Assembly: GCA_937927975.1 (NCBI GenBank)
Contig: CALEZT010000250.1
Coordinates: 1 to 9,965, forward strand
Length of the DNA: 9,965 nucleotides
Reading direction: 5' to 3'
Source: an uncultured Phycisphaerales bacterium
GTDB lineage: Bacteria; Planctomycetota; Phycisphaerae; Sedimentisphaerales; Anaerobacaceae
This document shows, piece after piece, positions 1-3,791 of the stretch (its first letter is position 1; every line of letters begins with the position of its first letter). The position numbers and the translations under genes are program-made. Under the pieces are notes generated by a model. It was not told where the DNA came from and ran no database searches. It saw nothing but the letters and a program-made list of their open reading frames with translations.

Positions 1-44
1 GACTGTCGATCCGAAGGTTGAGGGTTCGAGACCCTTCGGCCTCG
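1..44 (+). tRNA. tRNA-Asp(GUC), 3' part only
   Basis: The window starts inside the anticodon arm. Visible in order: last two bases of the 5' anticodon strand (GA), loop CTGTCGA at 3-9 with U33 and anticodon GTC at 5-7, 3' anticodon strand TCCGA at 10-14, variable loop AGGTT at 15-19, T-stem GAGGG/CCCTT around TTCGAGA at 25-31, acceptor strand CGGCCTC at 37-43 and discriminator G44. No CCA is encoded. GUC plus discriminator G fits tRNA-Asp. The 5' half is outside the window, so the acceptor and D arms cannot be checked. A tyrosine integrase faces this gene from the right, which makes it the probable attachment site. Confidence 0.78.
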
Positions 45-1289
45 TTGCGTAAGTTGTGGGCCGGCAAGCACTTGTGCTTGCTGGCCTTCTTCGTTTCGGG
101 GCGGATTCCGGGGCGCGCGCCAAGCGCGCGCCAAAACCTGACCGAGAGCCGCATCGCTGGCCTGCCGTGCCCGGTCTACCAAATCGTCCGCAACGGCCAA
201 GTAGAACCGGTGGGTCGTCTCGAATTTGGAGTGCCCCGCCAGCCGCATGACCTCATATTCCTTGAGGCCCATGGCAAACCAGTTCGTCAGGGCTGTACTC
301 CTCAGATCGTGGAACCTGCCAGTGGCCACGCCTGCCCGTACACGAATCGCGGTGAACTGGGGCCGGAAGTTGTTGATAACCTTCAGACGAGAATCGGAGT
401 AGGTCCATTTCCCTGCCGCTCGGAGTTCCTGGATGTGGTCGTATCGAGTGGGCGGAACAAAGACGTAGGGGTAGCCTTCCGGACAACTGGCTTGGAGATC
501 GGCCAGTTGCGACAGCAAGGCATCGGTCAGGCCCAGTGTACGGCGATCCGTATCCTTGACCCGCCATTCCCACGTCTGGGGCGAGCTGCGCTTCGGCTGC
601 ACTTCGACAACACCCGCCCCGAAATCGATGTCGCCCCAGACAAGGTTGAGCATCTCGCCCTTTCGCATCCCGGTGACGAGAGCAAAGGCGATCAGCAAGT
701 CCCACTGTACGACCCAGCGATCACGGACTTCCAGGCAGGCACGCACAAGGCGGTCACATTCGTCGACACTATACACGCGTACTTTCTGCTTGGGCGTCTT
801 CGGCTGTTTGATGCGGGCAAAGGGGTTCTCGTCCAGTTGACCTCGATCAACGGCCAATTGGAAGAACCGCTTGAGGTGTCGGACCTTCTTAGCGGCGGTG
901 GCCGCACTGTCGCCCGTATCCAGGCGGACCTGCAGGAATTGCTCTCCGTGCTTATGGCAAACGTTCTGGTAGTCAAGATTACCGACTGCTTTGATGAAGT
1001 CTGTCATGGCTGACGCATACTCCCTGCGAGTACTCTCCCGGATCTGGTCGCCGGTTCGTGTCAGACTGTCACTGACAAATTGGCTGAGACTCATAGACTC
1101 CGGGGCGACGATTCCCATTCGCAGTTCCCGCTCCTTCTGGGCTTTCTGCTTCTCGGCCTTGCGGCGGTCGGCATGCGCCAACGAGATCCGCCTGCGTTTG
1201 CCGTCTTCGTCCAGGTAGTCGAGCATGAAAACAAACGTCTGACCGTCACGTGACGGTCGCGTTCTTAGTCTTACCAGCTCCTTAGGCAT
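1..1289 (-). CDS. Tyrosine recombinase / integrase, 3' end beyond the window
   Basis: Tyrosine-family site-specific recombinase, expected to insert and excise the element at the tRNA. The start is ATG at 1289, with a perfect AGGAGG Shine-Dalgarno a few bases upstream; 429 codons lie in the window. Residues 1-60 are a basic arm-type DNA-binding region, about 65-165 a helical core-binding domain and about 170-370 the catalytic domain. Catalytic residues are visible: R209 in TGMRKGE, H327 and R330 in HDLR, H353 in GHSKFETTH and nucleophile Y363 in HRFY. The fold normally ends soon after the tyrosine. Here the frame stays open for a further 66 codons, through a GC-rich hairpin (112-132), the tRNA hairpin and antisense through the tRNA itself (residues 416-429), to the edge. 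The stop is not in view. Family assignment is secure; whether the tail matters is unknown. Confidence 0.95.
   Translation of the reverse strand, partial: MPKELVRLRTRPSRDGQTFVFMLDYLDEDGKRRRISLAHADRRKAEKQKAQKERELRMGIVAPESMSLSQFVSDSLTRTGDQIRESTRREYASAMTDFIKAVGNLDYQNVCHKHGEQFLQVRLDTGDSAATAAKKVRHLKRFFQLAVDRGQLDENPFARIKQPKTPKQKVRVYSVDECDRLVRACLEVRDRWVVQWDLLIAFALVTGMRKGEMLNLVWGDIDFGAGVVEVQPKRSSPQTWEWRVKDTDRRTLGLTDALLSQLADLQASCPEGYPYVFVPPTRYDHIQELRAAGKWTYSDSRLKVINNFRPQFTAIRVRAGVATGRFHDLRSTALTNWFAMGLKEYEVMRLAGHSKFETTHRFYLAVADDLVDRARQASDAALGQVLARAWRAPRNPPRNEEGQQAQVLAGPQLTQRGRRVSNPQPSDRQ
59..97 (+). terminator. Hairpin downstream of the tRNA, possible intrinsic terminator
   Basis: GGCCGGCAAGCAC at 59-71 pairs with GTGCTTGCTGGCC at 74-86: 13 bp with one G-U pair, followed by the T-rich stretch TTCTTCGTTT. 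It lies 14 nt after the tRNA discriminator base, where a tRNA terminator would be. The U-tract is interrupted, so termination efficiency is uncertain. The same DNA is read antisense as part of the integrase C-terminal tail. If the element lies to the right, it probably brought this hairpin in to replace the original tRNA terminator. Confidence 0.5.
112..132. repeat. GC-only inverted repeat in the integrase tail
   Basis: GGCGCGCGC at 112-120 and GCGCGCGCC at 124-132 form a 9-bp stem with a CAA loop. The same stretch also contains the direct repeat GCGCGCGCCAA twice. It sits at the point where the conserved integrase domain has ended, inside the extended reading frame. No T-run follows on either strand, so it is not a convincing terminator. 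Confidence 0.6.
1241..1258. repeat. Perfect 18-bp palindrome in the start of the integrase gene
   Basis: GACCGTCAC at 1241-1249 is followed directly by its exact reverse complement GTGACGGTC at 1250-1258. It lies over integrase codons 11-16, 31 bases or more inside the gene. A two-fold symmetric protein site (regulator, recombination accessory factor) is possible, but codon constraint could also produce it. No second copy was seen in the window. Confidence 0.55.
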
Positions 1290-1376
1290 GTTTTGCCTCC
1301 TTTCTGTTGGGCCTTAGCTGGCAAGACCGGTCCGCCTCCATGATATGGCAGACTCGCCGAGATGTGGATCGAAAAA

Positions 1377-1670
1377 TCATCGCCGCTCCTTCTCGACCTT
1401 ATCTAATATCCAGGCACGGACTGCCTCAAACGGATACAGGGGCGTCTTGCAGATATGGATGCAGGGAAGATCGTGTATCCGTTTGAGATTCTCGATCACG
1501 TTCCGGTAGTCGGTGGCGTTACTGATCTCAGGTATCCGAAGCAATGCGATCAGTTCATCCTCTGTGAGGAGCACGGGCATGGCCCCCTGCGCAAGAGTCG
1601 CTGGCTGGGCATCACAAGCCCTACCATCGTCCATCGTGTTGTCTTCTTGAGCGTGCTTCATGCCTATCAT
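1377..1670 (-). CDS. Putative excisionase / winged-helix DNA-binding protein
   Basis: Small protein of 97 residues if it starts at ATG 1670; an in-frame ATG at 1661 and another at about residue 13 are alternatives, and none has a strong Shine-Dalgarno. Residues 34-90 look like the winged-helix fold shared by MerR-like regulators and excisionases: LLTEDELIALLRIP, then a spacer, then LPCIHICKTPLYPFEAVRAWI, where the basic wing and final helix would sit. The central part, around ISNATDYRNVIENLKR, differs from the common pattern. It lies 87 nt upstream of the integrase on the same strand, a usual place for a recombination directionality factor. A transcriptional regulator of the element is the main alternative. 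Function is inferred from fold and position. Confidence 0.65.
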   Translation of the reverse strand: MIGMKHAQEDNTMDDGRACDAQPATLAQGAMPVLLTEDELIALLRIPEISNATDYRNVIENLKRIHDLPCIHICKTPLYPFEAVRAWILDKVEKERR

Positions 1671-1713
1671 TATCCCATTTCGGCAATCGGCACGTGCATT
1701 TCATCTGGGCGAT

Positions 1714-1735
1714 TATGCGAGAACATAAGCGCATA
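1714..1735. repeat. Short inverted repeat upstream of the excisionase-like gene
   Basis: TATGCG at 1714-1719 and CGCATA at 1730-1735 are separated by 10 nt, placing the half-site centres about 1.5 turns apart. It lies between the excisionase-like gene and the promoter of the central RNA. A TTGACC element for the - strand is at 1751-1756 but has no well-spaced -10. It could be an operator; evidence is weak. Confidence 0.25.
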
Positions 1736-1820
1736 TACGGGCACGAAACAGGTCAATACAAGTAAGAAGCAGCCGTGTGGTTGGGCCGGTCGCTCTGCGG
1801 CGTAAGGATGCAGGCCGGAC

Positions 1821-1849
1821 GTGACTAAGGACGCGGAATGATCTACAAT
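1821..1849 (+). promoter_or_regulatory. Sigma70-like promoter for the group II RNA
   Basis: GTGACT at 1821-1826 (4 of 6 to TTGACA) and TACAAT at 1844-1849 (5 of 6 to TATAAT) are separated by exactly 17 nt. Transcription would start near G1857, immediately before a 7-bp hairpin (1858-1864 with 1868-1874) that would cap the 5' end of the RNA. The position, 140 nt before domain V, matches an RNA whose first conserved parts are domains V and VI. Confidence 0.55.
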
Positions 1850-1996
1850 TATGGCCGGTGAAACACTGTTTCACTTTCGTGAGGACGCAAACATGTGGGC
1901 CTCGCATCATCAGTGCAGGCATCAGCACCCGGTAAAGCTGGTCTCACCAACCAGTCTAAGGGGGCGGTCTATCACCCGTCATGCTGATGGCACGTA

Positions 1997-2030
1997 GAGC
2001 CGGATGCGTCGAGAGGCGCTTGTCCGGTTC
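1997..2030 (+). ncRNA. Group II intron domain V (catalytic)
   Basis: Exactly 34 nt, the usual size. GAGCCGGA (1997-2004) pairs fully with TCCGGTTC (2023-2030), with the catalytic AGC triad at 1998-2000. The distal arm TGCGTC/GGCGCT is capped by the GNRA tetraloop GAGA (2011-2014), and a 2-nt bulge TG (2021-2022) sits at the expected place. One pair at the base of the distal arm is U-U (2005/2020) instead of a Watson-Crick pair. This element coordinates the catalytic metal ions in group II ribozymes. Confidence 0.88.
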
Positions 2031-2086
2031 GAGGGAGGCTTCTGCAAGTAAAGCTCTAACGAGTCAATCTGTAGATTCTATCCCAT
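2031..2086 (+). ncRNA. Group II intron domain VI with branch-point A2080
   Basis: GGGA (2033-2036) pairs with TCCC (2081-2084). A2080 is then unpaired, and GG (2037-2038) pairs with CT (2078-2079). A second stem joins 2041-2046 to 2070-2075, and an apical stem joins 2053-2056 to 2061-2064. The bulged A lies 7 nt before a predicted 3' splice site after T2086, and the intron would end in AT, fitting the 3' AY rule. The same spacing is known in many bacterial group II introns. This fold was found by eye. Confidence 0.7.
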
Positions 2087-2140
2087 GGAAACGATTACCG
2101 AATCGGGGCGACCGGGACAGACTGGGCCGTGGGTCCAGCC
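2087..2140 (+). other. Predicted exon released as a small circular RNA
   Basis: The segment between the predicted 3' splice site (after T2086) and the predicted domain I start (G2141) is 54 nt. In a permuted group II ribozyme this is the part that would be joined end to end. It contains two hairpins: CGATT/AATCG (2092-2096 with 2101-2105) and CTGGGCC/GGTCCAG (2122-2128 with 2132-2138). No open reading frame of note fits in it. The left boundary is better supported than the right, because no convincing EBS1-IBS1 pairing was found for a cut before 2141. Confidence 0.5.
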
Positions 2141-2750
2141 GTGGTGCTCAAATGGGTGATGGCCCGATGTGTCGGGACTAATCCCTCCGGGGGGTTCGGG
2201 ACGAATGCACATTCGGCTCGTTCAACCTTGGCCGCCGTGGGGAGTTTGCGTGCGGCGACGCACGCAACCGGGCAGACCACACTGCTCGGCGTTCGGCCGA
2301 AAAAGCCGACGGCGAAAAGCTCAACCATGAGAGGGGCGTAAGGCCCTTGGCGGTAAACGCAAGCGGAGACGGTGCCAAACCGCGTTAGAAAGACCTTTCC
2401 TGATGGGTAAGGGGGTGCTTCTAGATTCTGCCCCCAGAAATCGCCCAAACCCTGTTTGGGCGGAAACTATGCCGGGGCGGGAGCCTTGGACATACGGGAA
2501 CTGGTCAAGCGACGTGAACGCTTGTGTGGAGAGTACCACTAACCGGGGAAGGGCTTGGGCAGCCGGGGTGATAGCCGGTGCCTGTCTGGTCGGACAGGTG
2601 TTTGAAACGCCCAAGTCTGGGAGAGTGCTGCAAGTAGGAGTCCCCTGGGGGGAGCGTGTCTGTGGCAAGGCAGTCATGGGCCGTTCGAGTGCTGACGGGT
2701 GGTGCCGGGCATATATCGACGACGAAAGCAGCGACGTGCATTTCATGCAT
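2141..2750 (+). ncRNA. Group II intron domains I-III and 5' strand of domain IV
   Basis: The 5' end reads GTGGTGCTCAAATGGGTG, comparable with the GUGYG-CCC...GGGUG start of bacterial group II introns. Clear hairpins follow: a 9-bp stem with GCGA tetraloop (2246-2267), a 9-bp stem with CCT loop (2442-2462), CAAGCG/CGCTTG near 2508-2526, and CCTGTC/GACAGG (2581-2598). Near the end, ACGTGC (2734-2739) is complementary to GCACGT just before domain V (1990-1995), as expected for the two strands of a split domain IV. Boundaries between D1, D2 and D3 were not resolved. Confidence 0.55.
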
Positions 2751-2759
2751 TGGTGAAGC

Positions 2760-2857
2760 TGTCGTCCGCGCCTTGTCGGACAAGGCGCGGACGGCATCCC
2801 GTGAAGGGAACTACATGGTCAGAGCAGACCGGTGCGGAAGGACTGGTCTGCTCTGGC
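2760..2857 (+). repeat. Two long hairpins at the 3' side of the ribozyme
   Basis: The first stem pairs 2760-2775 with 2781-2796 (16 bp including one G-U, loop TCGGA). The second pairs 2818-2830 with 2845-2857 (13 bp including one G-U, 14-nt loop). A small CGTCA/TGACG hairpin follows at 2860-2872. No T-run directly follows the two long stems, so they look like structural parts or 3' protection elements, not terminators. Confidence 0.65.
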
Positions 2858-2985
2858 AGCGTCAATGTGACGTTTGCAGATGGAAGGTTTACATGGGTTG
2901 TTCGTACCCGCTACGCCTATGAATTGCAGTCCTGCTATTAAAGGAATCTAGCATTTCTGGGTACAGCGGGCAAAGGTTGTTCAAC

Positions 2986-3018
2986 GGGCATCTGGACGCA
3001 GATGCCCTGAAGGTTTTT
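2986..3018 (+). terminator. Terminator-like hairpin after the ribozyme
   Basis: GGGCATCTG (2986-2994) pairs perfectly with CAGATGCCC (2999-3007), loop GACG, followed 6 nt later by TTTTT (3014-3018). The gap between stem and T-run is longer than ideal, so strength is doubtful. It separates the ribozyme from the next gene. Confidence 0.45.
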
Positions 3019-3129
3019 CAAACAGCAATGTCAGCAGGTTGAAAGGAGGTTCTTCAGCGAAGGTTTTCACGGCTTTGGGAGATTGTGCCTAACAATTCCC
3101 ATTCACATGAAAACCAAGAGGGGGAGAAT

Positions 3130-3791
3130 ATGAAGTACAAGTATTTATGCGGATCTGAAAACGGATTCGTCCAGCAACTCGCCGTGGCGTACGTGAATCA
3201 CGGATACTGGTTCTATGTCACCGGAACCATTCCGAACAACAAGAACGCCATCCTTGTGGACCACAAGCTCATCGAGAAGTACAACATCGCGATCAGCAAG
3301 TGGGCAAGAGCCCGCAAAAAATTGCAGGGCTTGGCCAACGTCGAGTATCTGAGACATCGGCAGCGGTTTGTGCTCATAGCAACACGGGGCAGGCATGAGT
3401 TCTTTGAGCAAGAAGGCGACACTATAAAGGACATACGGCGTGAGCCCATTGTTTACGCGGGATACAGCATTGGGTACCATCGGGGTGTGGATCGCAGGTA
3501 CCATGCATCCGTGAGAATCATCCGAAGCAGTATAGGCTCTTGAAAAGCTATTTCCTGGATATAGCGACCCGGCGATCACTTGAGCAAATCTCGGACGAGC
3601 TTCGGAGGCTCCCATTTGAGCCTTATGCTCCGGTGAGGCGGCAGATGCTGAACATCACGCGAGCAGTCAACGCCAGGCGAAGCCGGAGCGGAATGGAACC
3701 TATCCCCACTTCGGCTCTCCGCCTGCGACGCAACAGTCTGAAGCCTTTTCTTGAGGAGCAAGCTGAATATGACGCTGCGGTCGTCGCTTAA
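3130..3791 (+). pseudogene. Hypothetical protein, split by a one-base frameshift
   Basis: Unknown function. The chosen start is ATG 3130 because GAGGGGGAG lies just upstream; GTG 3085 in the same frame lacks such a site. The first frame encodes 137 residues, basic and aromatic-rich, with stop at 3541-3543. The second frame, one base back, continues to TAA at 3789-3791. Reading SVRI in the first frame (to about 3519) and then HPKQYRLLKSYFLD in the second gives a seamless protein of about 220 residues, ending in a basic segment (PFEPYAPVRRQMLNITR). One base appears to be missing near 3517-3519. There is no obvious slippery heptamer there, so a mutation or assembly error is more likely than programmed frameshifting. 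The gene converges on res, overlapping its stop by a few bases. No signal peptide or membrane segment is seen. It follows the ribozyme on the same strand; any link is conjecture. Confidence 0.65.

Larger units (their letters stand above)
1857..3018 (+). ncRNA. Circularly permuted group II ribozyme (predicted transcript)
   Basis: Self-splicing group II-type RNA with permuted domain order. Order along the transcript: 5' hairpin (1858-1874), 3' strand of domain IV (about 1981-1995), domain V (1997-2030), domain VI (2031-2086), predicted exon (2087-2140), then domains I-III and the 5' strand of domain IV (2141 to about 2750), further long hairpins, and a terminator-like stem. No convincing protein gene and no reverse transcriptase is encoded. 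Domain V is a close match to the family in length and architecture. Domain I is placed by its 5' end (GTGGTG, a CTC/GGG mini-stem, then GTGATGG) and by its dense hairpins, not by a full fold. Known CP group II ribozymes place D5-D6 first and release small circular and branched RNAs. An alternative is a truncated intron 3' end next to an unrelated structured RNA. The 3' boundary is approximate. Confidence 0.72.

Noticed and set aside
18..1013. Long open frame on the + strand (331 codons)
   Set aside because: It is the complement of the integrase, which has all catalytic motifs; the + strand product has no recognisable domain.
1713..1928. A 71-codon frame on the - strand over the ribozyme promoter
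   Set aside because: No ribosome site and no recognisable domain; it overlaps the promoter and 5' hairpin of the RNA.
1692..2746. 13-nt direct repeat ACGTGCATTTCAT at 1692-1704 and 2734-2746
   Set aside because: About one 13-mer repeat is expected by chance in 10 kb. The copies do not flank a recognisable insertion, and the second copy is explained by the domain IV strand.
2321..2797. Open frames on both strands in the central region (117-158 codons)
   Set aside because: They cut across the hairpins of the structured RNA, lack ribosome sites and have low-quality, arginine- and proline-rich translations.
1857..3018. Central RNA as another large bacterial RNA class (OLE, GOLLD, HEARO-like)
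   Set aside because: The 34-nt domain V and branch-point domain VI are specific to group II introns, and no HNH or other expected partner gene lies alongside.
1857..3018. Ordinary group II retro-intron
   Set aside because: No reverse transcriptase gene is present, and domains V/VI precede rather than follow the domain I-like region.
3038..3062. AAAGGAGG as a ribosome binding site for an upstream start of the hypothetical gene
   Set aside because: No ATG or GTG start codon lies at the right distance after it; the site before ATG 3130 is better placed.
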